In this document: one piece after another, positions 25,131 to 33,323 of the stretch
How positions within the stretch are numbered: the first letter of the stretch is position 1
How the letters are laid out: each line of letters opens with the position of its first letter
Assembly (NCBI RefSeq): GCF_003259845.1
Contig: NZ_QLMJ01000013.1
Span: 186,001-250,000, forward strand
Direction of reading: 5' to 3'
Source of the DNA: Actinoplanes lutulentus
GTDB lineage: Bacteria; Actinomycetota; Actinomycetes; Mycobacteriales; Micromonosporaceae
DNA length: 64,000 bases
Position numbers and translations under genes: made by a program
The notes under the pieces: model-generated
Told to the model about the DNA's origin: nothing
The model's input: only the letters and a program-made list of their open reading frames with translations
Databases searched by the model: none

Positions 25131-25492
25131 CGGATCTCCCGGTGTTCGATGGCTTGGTCGAGCTGTTCGTGCAGGCGGCGGCGCACGTCGGTGAGCTGGG
25201 TGAGGTATCCGTCCACCTCGGCCAGACGGCGGCGCAGGACGGCTACCGCGTCCGGGCAGACGTGGCCGGACGCGTTGCCGGCGCGCAGGCAGTCGACGAA
25301 CGGCCGGATGTCGTCGACGCCGAAACCGTCGGCGAGCAGAGCGCGGATCTCGTGGACGACGCGGAGTTCGGCGTCGTCGTACTGGCGGTAGCCGTTCGCG
25401 TCGCGCCGGGGGCGGACCAGGCCGTGTTCTTCGTAATAGCGCAGCGTGCGCGGGCTGGTGCCGGCCCGTTCGGCGAGCTCACCGATCAGCAT
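25109..25492 (-). CDS. MerR-family transcriptional regulator
   Basis: A 127-residue regulator. Residues 1-30 (MLIGELAERAGTSPRTLRYYEEHGL) are the MerR helix-turn-helix and wing start, with YRQYDDAELRVV completing the wing. A long dimerisation helix (about 80-115) follows. Cysteines at 68, 79, 122 and 127 are placed around the effector region, so thiol or metal sensing is plausible. It heads a two-gene operon with the thioredoxin and is divergent from the patatin gene, a standard MerR autoregulated arrangement. The precise signal is unknown. Confidence 0.92.
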   Translation of the reverse strand: MLIGELAERAGTSPRTLRYYEEHGLVRPRRDANGYRQYDDAELRVVHEIRALLADGFGVDDIRPFVDCLRAGNASGHVCPDAVAVLRRRLAEVDGYLTQLTDVRRRLHEQLDQAIEHREIRCLLNPC

Positions 25493-25539
25493 GGGCCGAC
25501 GTTATGCCTTCACACCGGCGTCAGGGCAAGATGGGACGC

Positions 25540-26385
25540 ATGGTCAACAGCCCGGTGGCGTTCGTGCTCGGTGGCGGTGGTGTGCTCGGCGCCGTCGAGG
25601 TGGGGATGCTGCGGGCTCTGTTCCGCGCCGGGTTCCGGCCTGATGTGGTGGTCGGCACCTCGATCGGCGCGGTAAACGGGGCGCTGGTCGCCGCGGATCC
25701 GTCCGAGGGGGTCACCGACCGGCTGCTGCGGCTGTGGACCTCGCCGGAGGCGGCGGCGGTCTACGGCGACTCGCTCGGCCGGCAGATGCGCCGGTTCGCC
25801 GCGCGGACCCATCTGCACTCGCCCCGGCCGCTGCGCCGGCTGCTGGAGAGCGAGCTCGGTGAGGGCACCACGTTCGGTGATCTGAAGGTTCCGTTCCGGT
25901 GCTGCGCCGCGAGCATCGAGCGGGCCGCCGAGCACTGGTTCGACAGCGGGCCGCTGGTCGACGCGGTGCTCGCCTCCTCGGCCGTGCCAGGTCTGCTGCC
26001 GCCCATGGAGATCGGTGGCGAGCACTATGTGGACGGTGGCATCGTGAATTCGATCCCGATCGGCGAGGCCGTCCGGATCGGCGCGAAAATGATCTTCGTG
26101 CTGCAGGTGGGCCGGGTGGAACGGCAGCTGGCGGTGCCGAAACGGCCGTGGGAGGTGGCGCAGGTGGCGTTCGAGATCGCCCGGCGGCACCGGTTCGCCC
26201 GCGAGCTTGCATCGCTGCCCGACGATGTACGGGTGCATGTTCTCCCCAGCGGTGGCGGCGAGGCCCGGGACGATTCGCCATGGGCGTACCGGGACATGGC
26301 CGCGGTCGGCCGCCGGATCAGTCGTGCGTACACCGCCTCCCGCCGATACCTGGCGGCCAACGTGCACCCGCTGCCGGGGCAGTGA
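25540..26385 (+). CDS. Patatin-like phospholipase (NTE/RssA-like)
   Basis: A 281-residue serine lipid hydrolase. VLGGGGVLGAVEVGML is the oxyanion-hole glycine run, VVGTSIGAVNGAL contains the nucleophile in GTSIG, and EHYVDGGIVN the catalytic Asp in DGG. SSAVPGLLPPMEI is another patatin motif. No signal peptide. I use ATG 25540; ATG 25531 is nine bases earlier and neither has a strong ribosome site. The stop overlaps the next gene's ATG by one base, so a phospholipase and an acyltransferase are co-translated, suggesting phospholipid remodelling. Confidence 0.92.
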   Translation: MVNSPVAFVLGGGGVLGAVEVGMLRALFRAGFRPDVVVGTSIGAVNGALVAADPSEGVTDRLLRLWTSPEAAAVYGDSLGRQMRRFAARTHLHSPRPLRRLLESELGEGTTFGDLKVPFRCCAASIERAAEHWFDSGPLVDAVLASSAVPGLLPPMEIGGEHYVDGGIVNSIPIGEAVRIGAKMIFVLQVGRVERQLAVPKRPWEVAQVAFEIARRHRFARELASLPDDVRVHVLPSGGGEARDDSPWAYRDMAAVGRRISRAYTASRRYLAANVHPLPGQ

Positions 26386-27455
26386 TGGGCCTGCCGCCGA
26401 TCTGGGTGCGCCGCGCGGTGCTCGCCCCGCTGGTGGTCGTGCTCGCGATCACCCTGCTCACCACGCTGCCGATCTGGCTGCTGATCGCCCTGGCCGTGTC
26501 GCCGTTCGTGCCCGGCCGGCTGCGGGTGCCGCGGGTGGTCTTCCTGCTGATCGTCTACCTGGTCTGGGACGCGGCGGCGCTGGTCGCGCTCGCGATCCTC
26601 TGGCTGGCTTCCGGGTTCGGCTGGAAGATCCGCAATCCCACGTTCCAGCGCGCGCACTACGTGCTCACCGGCTGGTTCCTGCGGAGCATGTTCTGGTTCG
26701 CCCGCTGGTCGCTGCACCTGTCGATCGACGTGGTCGGCACCGACCCGGACACCGGCATGCCGGGCCGCCCGGAGATCGTGGTGAGCCGGCACGCCGGACC
26801 GGGTGACTCGTTCACGCTGATCCACGCCCTGGTGAACTGGTTCGCCCGGGAGCCGCGGATCGTGCTGAAAGCGGCCCTGCAGTGGGACCCCGCCGTTGAC
26901 GTGCTGCTCAACCGGCTGCCCAACCGGTTCATCTCGCCGGGGCGTACCGGCACGTCGACGCTGGAGGAGCAGATCGGCGAGCTCGCCACCGGCCTGGACG
27001 ACAACGACGCCTTCGTGATCTTCCCGGAGGGCGGCAACTTCACCCCGCGCCGCAAGATCAAGGCGATCGCCCGGCTCCGGGCCAGTGGCTTGGACGAGAT
27101 GGCCGAGCGTGCCGAGCACCTGCGCAACCTGCTGCCGCCGAAACCGGGCGGACTGCTCGCCGCCATCGAGGCCGCGCCGGACGCCGGGGTGATCTTCGTG
27201 GCGCATACCGGCCTGGACCGGATGATCACGGTGTCCGACGTCTGGCGCGAGCTGCCGATGGACAAGCGGCTGGTGATGCGGTTCTGGAGCGTCCCGCCCG
27301 AGGAGATACCGGCCGACGAGCAGGAACGTGTCGACTGGCTCTACGACTGGTGGGCCCGGATCGACGCGTGGATCGAGGAGAACCGGCCGGCGTCCCGGCC
27401 CTTGTGGACCGTCAGCCGCCGAGCACCTGATACACGTCCTCCGGCGCCTCGATGA
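26385..27455 (+). CDS. PlsC-like membrane acyltransferase
   Basis: A 356-residue membrane protein. Two or three N-terminal hydrophobic segments (about 10-35, 38-50 and 52-75) are followed by an acyltransferase domain with the HX4D box in SRHAGPGDSF (near residue 137), the loop NRFISPGRTG and the FPEGGNFTP box near 217. It is larger than classical PlsC, matching actinobacterial membrane acyltransferases of unknown acceptor. Starts in the TGATG overlap with the patatin gene. Its 3' end overlaps the convergent lipoprotein gene by 44 bp. Confidence 0.85.
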   Translation: MGLPPIWVRRAVLAPLVVVLAITLLTTLPIWLLIALAVSPFVPGRLRVPRVVFLLIVYLVWDAAALVALAILWLASGFGWKIRNPTFQRAHYVLTGWFLRSMFWFARWSLHLSIDVVGTDPDTGMPGRPEIVVSRHAGPGDSFTLIHALVNWFAREPRIVLKAALQWDPAVDVLLNRLPNRFISPGRTGTSTLEEQIGELATGLDDNDAFVIFPEGGNFTPRRKIKAIARLRASGLDEMAERAEHLRNLLPPKPGGLLAAIEAAPDAGVIFVAHTGLDRMITVSDVWRELPMDKRLVMRFWSVPPEEIPADEQERVDWLYDWWARIDAWIEENRPASRPLWTVSRRAPDTRPPAPR

Positions 27456-28200
27456 TTTCGGTGGCCGCCGGCTGCTCGACAGCCACGGCCCGGCCGTAAT
27501 CGGTGTACGTGGCGGTCACCGGCACGATCTGATTGCCCTGGACCGCGGGCGGCTCCAGGGTCAGGGTGGCGAGCCGGCCCTGGTCGTCGACGGCGGCGAC
27601 GAACGGGATGTGCTGGGCCGCGGCGCCGTACCCGTCGATCGTCACCCGGTCCAGGCCGGCGATGCCGGCCGCCTTCGTCAGATCGACAGTTCCGGAGTAC
27701 GTGTTACCGCCGGTGGCCTTCACGTCGGTGGTCGACGCGAGCAGGTTGGCGGTGTCCACCGGATCGATCCGCCCCGGGCGCAGGCCGATGTTCGCGCCCT
27801 CCGGCAGCCGGCTCATGTCCAGGTGGGTCCAGGTGCCGTCCTTGGTGATGCCGGGGATCTGTGCGTACAGATCCTGGCCGATCAGCAGGGATTTCACCGT
27901 CACCTCGGTGCTCGGGCCGGAGGCGGTGAGCTCGGCGGTGCCCTTGCCGGCCGGCGGGTCGATCAGCGCGGTCAGCGCGAAGCCGGATCCCGCGGTCATG
28001 GTCATCGTGAAGCTCTGGGTGCCGAGCGCCGCGGTGGCCTTCCCGAGGGCGGCGGTGGCGGCCGGGTCGGCGGAGGCCGCGGAGATGCTGGGCGCCACGA
28101 TCGGCGACGACGACGATGCCCGCGGCTCGGCCGCGTTGTTTGTGGCGCAACCCGCCAGGGCGAGTGTGGCTGTCGCCGAGGCCAGTACGAGTTTCCGCAT
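27412..28200 (-). CDS. LppX/LprG-like lipoprotein
   Basis: A 262-residue exported lipoprotein. MRKLVLASATATLALAGC is a lipoprotein signal peptide with the lipobox LAGC, so Cys18 would be acylated. After a Ser/Ala-rich linker (19-45), residues about 50-250 have the alternating strand pattern of the LolA-like half-barrel of LppX_LprAFG proteins (GTQSFTMTMTAGSGF, LIGQDLYAQIPG, PFVAAVDDQGRLATLTLE). In mycobacteria these bind and carry lipids across the envelope. Convergent with the preceding acyltransferase gene. Confidence 0.88.
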   Translation of the reverse strand: MRKLVLASATATLALAGCATNNAAEPRASSSSPIVAPSISAASADPAATAALGKATAALGTQSFTMTMTAGSGFALTALIDPPAGKGTAELTASGPSTEVTVKSLLIGQDLYAQIPGITKDGTWTHLDMSRLPEGANIGLRPGRIDPVDTANLLASTTDVKATGGNTYSGTVDLTKAAGIAGLDRVTIDGYGAAAQHIPFVAAVDDQGRLATLTLEPPAVQGNQIVPVTATYTDYGRAVAVEQPAATEIIEAPEDVYQVLGG

Positions 28201-28357
28201 ATCGGTTCTCCCTGCATCGGTGACGTCGGTCGATGGGGAGGGTTCCCGATGGGATGAATTCGCAAACGGACAAGTCAGGCCTCGCGGACGCCCGGATTTC
28301 CAGACCGATCATGTGGCGGGCATGATGGGCCGTACGCGCAATCCCTGGGGAGGACTC

Positions 28358-29512
28358 GTGAGATTCGAGGTCAGCAAGGTCCTCGACGCCATCGAGGTCC
28401 GGCTCACCACCGACCCGGCGCTCGCCCGGGCAGTGGTTGACCTGTCCGAGGTCGTCCGCTACGCCGACCTTGACGGTGGCCGTCCGGCCAGTCTGGTCCG
28501 GCTCGGTCTGCTGGTCGACGCGCTCGGCCGCCTGGTCGCCGAGGAGAATGTGCCGGTTTACGCGGTTGCGCCGCGCGGCCTCATCTCCGACACCGACCTG
28601 ACGTCCAACGAGCGCATGGTCGTCCGGCGCTGGGCCGACGACGGCAAGATCGAGGTGGTTCCGCAACTCGACGACCGGGTGCTCGAGGTGGCCGAGATGC
28701 TTGGCCTGCCGGTGCTCACCCGGGACCGGGAGGATCGTTTCCGCGACCGCCGCCCATGGGTGAGCGACCCCGGCCGCCTGCTGGCCCTGGTGTCGAACCA
28801 GGGCGGGCCGGTCCTGGTCCCGCGTGTGGGCCGCGGCGAGGTGACGCCTCCGGTGCCCCGCTCACCGCTCGGCGAGCGGCTGCTGGCCCGGATCTGGAGC
28901 TGCCCCGCGCCGAACTGCACGAGTTACAGCACCAGCGGCACCGGCGAGGCGGACAGCTTCTTCTCCGACATGCGGACCTTCACCAGCCCGGTGTCGCAGC
29001 CGCCTCCGGCCCTGCGGGCCGGCGCGCCCACCTGCCCGCGGCACGGCGAGCGGCTCAAGGACGCCGGCGCGCGTCCGACGACCGAGGTCTTTTCGGTACG
29101 CATCGACGGCGTGATCCGGCAGCGGTTCGTGGTCTCCGACGACCAGCCGGTCGTGGTGGGCCGGGCGCCCGAGGGCGGCGGCGGGGTGATGCTGGGTCAG
29201 TGGCTGACCGACGACGCCCGGAAATGGATCAGCCGGGGTCACGCGCAGTTCTCGCTGCGCGCCGGCGAGGTGACCGTGACGGACGTCAGCACGAACGGTT
29301 CCGGGATTCGTCCGGGCGGCTCGCTCGACGACGACGCGCGGATCACCCTGAAACGTGATGAGAGCCGGGTCCTCGCTGCTGAGGACGTGGTGGAGCTGTA
29401 CGCCGGGGTCAACATCGGGCGGTCGAAGCTGTGGTCGACCGGTGGCGTGGTGCAGCCGGAATCGGTGATGGCCGAAGCGCCGACGATGGCGTTCCGGCCG
29501 GTGGGTCGGTAA
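28358..29512 (+). CDS. PIN-like / zinc-ribbon / FHA-domain protein
   Basis: A 384-residue cytosolic protein in three parts. Residues 1-140 have the alternating alpha/beta character of a PIN- or NYN-like fold, ending DDRVLEVAEMLGLPVLTRDR. Cys182 and Cys187 (CPAPNC) with Cys226 and His229 (CPRH) form a probable zinc site. Residues about 255-365 are an FHA domain that would bind phosphothreonine (VVVGRAP, ISRGHAQFSL, DVSTNGS). The GTG at 28358 has GGGGAGG four bases upstream. The N-terminal assignment is inference from pattern only. FHA proteins are usual partners of Ser/Thr kinases, one of which lies at 55.7 kb. Confidence 0.78.
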   Translation: MRFEVSKVLDAIEVRLTTDPALARAVVDLSEVVRYADLDGGRPASLVRLGLLVDALGRLVAEENVPVYAVAPRGLISDTDLTSNERMVVRRWADDGKIEVVPQLDDRVLEVAEMLGLPVLTRDREDRFRDRRPWVSDPGRLLALVSNQGGPVLVPRVGRGEVTPPVPRSPLGERLLARIWSCPAPNCTSYSTSGTGEADSFFSDMRTFTSPVSQPPPALRAGAPTCPRHGERLKDAGARPTTEVFSVRIDGVIRQRFVVSDDQPVVVGRAPEGGGGVMLGQWLTDDARKWISRGHAQFSLRAGEVTVTDVSTNGSGIRPGGSLDDDARITLKRDESRVLAAEDVVELYAGVNIGRSKLWSTGGVVQPESVMAEAPTMAFRPVGR

Positions 29513-29520
29513 CTCTTTGG

Positions 29521-29555
29521 AGAAAGGGCGGCGCTCATGGAGCGCCGCCCTTTCT
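29521..29555. terminator. Bidirectional terminator between FHA gene and rocD
   Basis: Perfect 15-bp inverted repeat (29521-29535 with 29541-29555) around a five-base loop; the arms are AGAAAGGGCGGCGCT and its complement. It lies eight bases after one stop and just before the convergent rocD stop, so it can serve both genes, with T/A-rich edges on each strand. Confidence 0.92.
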
Positions 29556-29556
29556 G

Positions 29557-30771
29557 TTAGCTGGACAGGATCGCGGCCAGCTGGAACAACGCGTGGTCCA
29601 GGTCCTTCTCGGTGACCACCAGCGGCGGGGCCAGGCGGATCGTCGAACCGTGGGTGTCCTTCGCCAGCACACCCCGCTCGGCGAGGCGCTCGCACGCCTG
29701 ACGGCCGGTCATCAGCAGCGGGTCGATGTCGACGCCGGCCCAGAGGCCGCGGCCGCGTACGCCCACGACACCCTTGCCGATCAGCGCCTCCAGGCCCGCG
29801 TGCAGGTGGGCGCCGAGGCGGGCGGACCGCTCCTGGAACTCGCCGGTCGCCAGCAGCCGGACCACTTCGGCGCCGACCGCGCAGGCCAGCGGGTTGCCGC
29901 CGAACGTCGAACCGTGCTCGCCGGGCCGCAGCACACCCAGCACCGACCGGTCCGCGGCGACCGCGGAGACCGGCACGATGCCGCCGCCGAGGGCCTTGCC
30001 GAGCACGTACATGTCCGGGACGACCTCGTCGTGCTCGATCGCGAACGTGCGACCGGTCCGGCCCAGGCCGGACTGGATCTCGTCGGCGATCATCAGCACG
30101 TTCTGCTCGGTGCAGAGCTCACGCACGCCGGCGAAGAAGCCGGCCGGCGGCACGAGCACGCCCGCCTCGCCCTGGATCGGCTCCATGAGCACGGCCACCG
30201 TGTTCGGCGTGATCGCCTTGCGGACGGCTTCCAGATCGCCGTACGGGACCACCACGAAGCCCGGCGTGTACGGCCCGAAGTCGGCCCGCGCCTCCGGGTC
30301 GGTGGAGAAGCTGACGATCGTCGTGGTGCGCCCGTGGAAGTTGCCGGCCGCCACGATGATCTCGGCACGCTCGTCGGCCACGCCCTTGACCCGGTAACCC
30401 CACTTGCGGGCCACCTTGATCGCGGTCTCGACGGCCTCGGCGCCGGTGTTCATCGGCAGGACCAGCTCCTTGCCGCAGAGCTCGGCGAGCCCCCGGCAGA
30501 AGTCGGCGAACTGGTCGTGCACGAACGCGCGGCTGGTCAGCGTGACCCGGTCCAGCTGGGCGTGGGCGGCGGCGATCAGGCCGGGGTGCCGGTGCCCGAA
30601 GTTCAGCGCCGAGTAACCCGCCAGGAAGTCGAGGTAGCGGCGGCCGTCGACGTCGGTCACCCAGGCGCCCTCGGCCTCGGCGACCACGACCGGCAGCGGG
30701 TGGTAGTTGTGCGCGGTCCAGCGCTCGGCCTCGGCCAGCGCGTCCGGCGTACGGAACTCGACGGTGGTCAT
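29557..30771 (-). CDS. rocD: Ornithine aminotransferase
   Basis: Moves the delta-amino group of ornithine to 2-oxoglutarate, giving glutamate semialdehyde. The 404-residue protein is a fold-type I PLP enzyme: GYSALNFGHRHP, MNTGAEAVETAIKVARKWGY, MEPIQGEAGVLVP, IADEIQSGLGRTG and the Schiff-base lysine in YVLGKALGGG. FGGNPLACAVG closes the active site. ATG 30771 overlaps the ddaH stop (ATGA), so the pair is translationally coupled; the upstream in-frame start would add eight unsupported residues. Together the two genes degrade arginine-derived compounds to glutamate. Confidence 0.95.
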   Translation of the reverse strand: MTTVEFRTPDALAEAERWTAHNYHPLPVVVAEAEGAWVTDVDGRRYLDFLAGYSALNFGHRHPGLIAAAHAQLDRVTLTSRAFVHDQFADFCRGLAELCGKELVLPMNTGAEAVETAIKVARKWGYRVKGVADERAEIIVAAGNFHGRTTTIVSFSTDPEARADFGPYTPGFVVVPYGDLEAVRKAITPNTVAVLMEPIQGEAGVLVPPAGFFAGVRELCTEQNVLMIADEIQSGLGRTGRTFAIEHDEVVPDMYVLGKALGGGIVPVSAVAADRSVLGVLRPGEHGSTFGGNPLACAVGAEVVRLLATGEFQERSARLGAHLHAGLEALIGKGVVGVRGRGLWAGVDIDPLLMTGRQACERLAERGVLAKDTHGSTIRLAPPLVVTEKDLDHALFQLAAILSS

Positions 30772-31574
30772 GCGCGAACCTCCAGCGTGCAGCACTTCGG
30801 GCCGCCGCCGGCCTTGCGCAGCTCGGACAGGTCGACCCCGATGGTTTTGTAGCCCGCTGCTTCGAGCGCGGCGGTGAGAGAAACAGCCTGCACCGGCAAC
30901 ACCACGGTACGACCGTCGCTGACCGCGTTCAGGCCGAGCACTGCGGCGTCCTCCGGCGTTGCGATGATCGCATTCGGGAAGAGCTGCTGGAGCACGGACT
31001 GCGAACCCGGGGAGAACGCCTGCGGCAGGTACGCGATGTTCGTCTCGTCCAGCACGCAGAGCGCGGTGTCCAGGTGGTAGAAGGCCGGGTCGACCAGCTG
31101 CAGCGTGATCACCGGGCGGCGGAGCACCTCCTGGGTCTCCGCGTGCGAGGCGTGCGCGGTGCGGAACCCGGTGCCGGCGAGCAGCACGTCACCGGCGAGC
31201 AGGATGTCGCCCTCGCCCTCGTTGGTGTGCTTGGGCTCGGTCACGTCGAAGCCACGGTCGGAGAACCAGGCGGCGTAGGCCGGGGCCTCGTCGGCGCGCT
31301 CGGCGTCGCGGAACTGGACGGCCAGGACGCGGCCGTCGACGACGGTGGCGCCGTTCGCGGCGAAGACCATGTCCGGCAGGCCGGGGATGGGGTCGATCAG
31401 CTCGACGGTGTGGCCGAGGCCGAGGAAGGTCTGCCGCAGGTTCTCCCACTGGCTGACGGCGAGCGCGTTGTCGTACGGCGCCGCCGGGTCCATCCACGGG
31501 TTGATCCGGTAGGTGACGGCGAAGTGCGTGGGCCGGCACATCAGGTATCGGCGCGGCGTGGCGTGGGACGTCAT
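30768..31574 (-). CDS. ddaH: Dimethylargininase / arginine-hydrolase-family protein
   Basis: A 268-residue guanidine-group hydrolase of the pentein fold. RYLMCRPTHFAVTYRINPWMD opens the substrate pocket, NEGEGDILL carries the acidic pair, FYHLDTALCVL the catalytic His, and GGGPKCCTLEV the C-terminal nucleophilic Cys (261 or 262). Family members hydrolyse methylarginine or arginine to citrulline, or directly to ornithine plus ammonia and CO2. The last is attractive because the coupled downstream gene is ornithine aminotransferase. The ATG at 31574 follows a weak ribosome site. Confidence 0.9.
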   Translation of the reverse strand: MTSHATPRRYLMCRPTHFAVTYRINPWMDPAAPYDNALAVSQWENLRQTFLGLGHTVELIDPIPGLPDMVFAANGATVVDGRVLAVQFRDAERADEAPAYAAWFSDRGFDVTEPKHTNEGEGDILLAGDVLLAGTGFRTAHASHAETQEVLRRPVITLQLVDPAFYHLDTALCVLDETNIAYLPQAFSPGSQSVLQQLFPNAIIATPEDAAVLGLNAVSDGRTVVLPVQAVSLTAALEAAGYKTIGVDLSELRKAGGGPKCCTLEVRA

Positions 31575-31631
31575 GGAACAAGACGCTATGCGTCATCGAC
31601 CGACGCCAGCCCCGGATCAATGATGCGTACC

Positions 31632-31678
31632 GCGGCGAAACGTTGCGTGATCACGAAGGCCGGCGGCGAAATGTTGCG
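31632..31678. promoter_or_regulatory. Direct repeats in the ddaH-rocD promoter
   Basis: GCGGCGAAACGTTGCG (31632-31647) and GCGGCGAAATGTTGCG (31663-31678) differ at one base and start 31 bp apart, about three helical turns, on the same face of DNA. They lie 58 to 104 bp upstream of the ddaH start. Likely a regulator site; the Lrp/AsnC family often controls such genes, but none is adjacent here. Confidence 0.5.
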
Positions 31679-31680
31679 CA

Positions 31681-31719
31681 TGCGCTGAAGGACCGGCGAA
31701 CCGCCGGTCCTTCAGCGCA
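31681..31719 (-). terminator. Strong hairpin downstream of the 31.8-kb membrane protein gene
   Basis: Perfect 18-bp stem (31681-31698 with 31702-31719) and a three-base loop. On the minus strand it lies about 115 bases beyond the stop of the gene at 31835 and right before the ddaH promoter repeats, insulating the two. Confidence 0.7.
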
Positions 31720-31834
31720 ATGCGGGTCTCCGGCGAACCGCCAGAGGCTTTCGGGGCGGGTTCGGTGTAACAACCGTCCCGGTTCCGAGGAATCAACCGG
31801 CTGTGCATCACCGCCGGTATCTGTCAGGTACCCG

Positions 31835-32431
31835 TCAGAAGCGGGCTGCAAACTGTGCGTCGAGCCACTGCCGAAGATCGTTTACCGGCTGCATGTCGGT
31901 GCCGAGCCAGTACAGCGAGCCGGTCAGGGCCAGTACGCCGATCACGATCGCGCCGATCGAGAGCAGCAGGCCGATCAGGGCGTCGGTCTTGCCGGCTACG
32001 TGCCGCTTGCGCGTACCGAGCAGGCCGCCGATCGACAGGAGCAGACCGAGCGCAGCGACGCCGATGCCGTAACCCATCAGCGGGCCGGAGAGCACCAGCA
32101 GCGCGCCGGCGACACCGGCGATCAGGCCGAGCGTGGCCATGAAGCTGGCCCGCGGCTTGCGGTCGGCGACCGGCTTCGGCTCGACCGTGGCGCGGCCCGC
32201 GGTCGGGCGCTCCTCGGTCACCGACGCGGCCCGCTGGCTCTCGGTACGCACAGCCGGGATGGTCGTGGTGGTCTCGTCCCGCGGAGGCGTGACCGTGCTG
32301 GGCCGCGGAGCGACCGAGGTCCGCTGCGGCAGACGGTCGTCACGCTGGGTGGTGGGCGTCGTCGAAGCAGTGGGCCGGTCTTCGACCGTGGTGTCGGCCG
32401 AGGACTGGCGAGGGAAGGTAGGAATTCTCAC
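31835..32431 (-). CDS. Membrane protein with disordered N-terminal half (DUF4190-like)
   Basis: A 198-residue protein. Residues 1-90 are a Thr/Pro/Arg-rich disordered region, followed by two pairs of hydrophobic helices, ATLGLIAGVAGALLVLSGPLMGYGIGVAALGLLLSIGGLLG (about 97-138) and DALIGLLLSIGAIVIGVLALTGSLYWL (about 149-176), and a short C-terminal tail. The GTG at 32431 has GGAGGT six bases upstream, so the longer frame to 32509 is rejected. The double-helix repeat is like DUF4190 proteins. Function unknown. Confidence 0.78.
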   Translation of the reverse strand: MRIPTFPRQSSADTTVEDRPTASTTPTTQRDDRLPQRTSVAPRPSTVTPPRDETTTTIPAVRTESQRAASVTEERPTAGRATVEPKPVADRKPRASFMATLGLIAGVAGALLVLSGPLMGYGIGVAALGLLLSIGGLLGTRKRHVAGKTDALIGLLLSIGAIVIGVLALTGSLYWLGTDMQPVNDLRQWLDAQFAARF

Positions 32432-32499
32432 GTCAGCACCTCCGAACAGGATTCTCCAGTGATGACCGACCTCTATACCCCGCCTCGCCGGAAACAACA

Positions 32500-32534
32500 C
32501 GAAGGGCACGTGGAGTCACTCCACGTGCCCTTCG
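32500..32534 (-). terminator. Terminator of clpP
   Basis: Perfect 16-bp stem (32500-32515 with 32519-32534), three-base loop, 15 bases after the clpP stop on the minus strand and followed there by TGTTGTTTCC. Confidence 0.9.
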
Positions 32535-32549
32535 AAGACAGAACTCAGG

Positions 32550-33155
32550 TCACCCGATCGGTGCGCCCGTGTGCACGTCAGCGGCCTTCGTGATGACGTG
32601 GTCGACCAGGCCGTAGTCCTTGGCCTGCTGGGCGGTGAACCACCGGTCACGGTCGGCGTCGCGCTCGATCTCTTCCGGGGTGTGACCGCTGTGGAACGCG
32701 ATCCGCTCGTTCATCACGTGCTTGATGTGCAGCATGCTCTCGGCCTGGATGGCGATGTCAGCGGCGGTACCGCCGATGCCGCCGGAGAGCTGGTGCATCA
32801 TCACCCGGGCGTGCGGCAGTGCGAACCGCTTGCCGGGGGTGCCGGCGCAGAGCAGGAACTGCCCCATCGAGGCCGCCATGCCCATCGCGATCGTCGCGAC
32901 GTCGTTCTTGATGTACTGCATCGTGTCGTACACCGCCATGCCCGCGCTGATCGAGCCGCCGGGCGAGTTGATGTACAGCGCGATGTCGCGCTCCGAGTCC
33001 TCGGACGCGAGCAACAGCATCTGCGCGCAGATCCGGTTGGTCACCTCGTCGTTGACCTCGCTGCCGAGAAAGATGATCCGCTCCCGGAGCAGCCGCTCGA
33101 ACACCTGGTCGTCGAAAGACCCACCGGCGCCACGCATGGTCGTGTTTATGCTCAT
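32550..33155 (-). CDS. clpP: ATP-dependent Clp protease proteolytic subunit
   Basis: The serine-protease barrel subunit of Clp, 201 residues from ATG 33155. Catalytic Ser lies in MGMAASMGQF and His in LPHARVMMHQ, with Asp from the late RDRWFTAQQAKDYGLVD region. INSPGGSISAGMAVYDTM is the substrate-groove motif. ATG 33173 would add six residues. It stands alone, without clpX, tig or a second clpP, unlike the clpP1-clpP2 operon of actinobacteria, so it is probably an additional ClpP paralogue needing another subunit or ATPase partner. Divergent from the glycosylase gene. Confidence 0.94.
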   Translation of the reverse strand: MSINTTMRGAGGSFDDQVFERLLRERIIFLGSEVNDEVTNRICAQMLLLASEDSERDIALYINSPGGSISAGMAVYDTMQYIKNDVATIAMGMAASMGQFLLCAGTPGKRFALPHARVMMHQLSGGIGGTAADIAIQAESMLHIKHVMNERIAFHSGHTPEEIERDADRDRWFTAQQAKDYGLVDHVITKAADVHTGAPIG

Positions 33156-33323
33156 GAGCCCACCCTCTCGCATCGCTGGTTACGTCTTACACCTTCTCTC
33201 AGGCATGGCGTAGAAGCCCAGTGATTCCCCTCAGGGCGAATCCGCTGTCGGCAGAAACGGCCCGTGAGTGGTACTGATCACGGACCATCGGCGCGATGCC
33301 GGGCGACGGATACGTTTGGTCAC

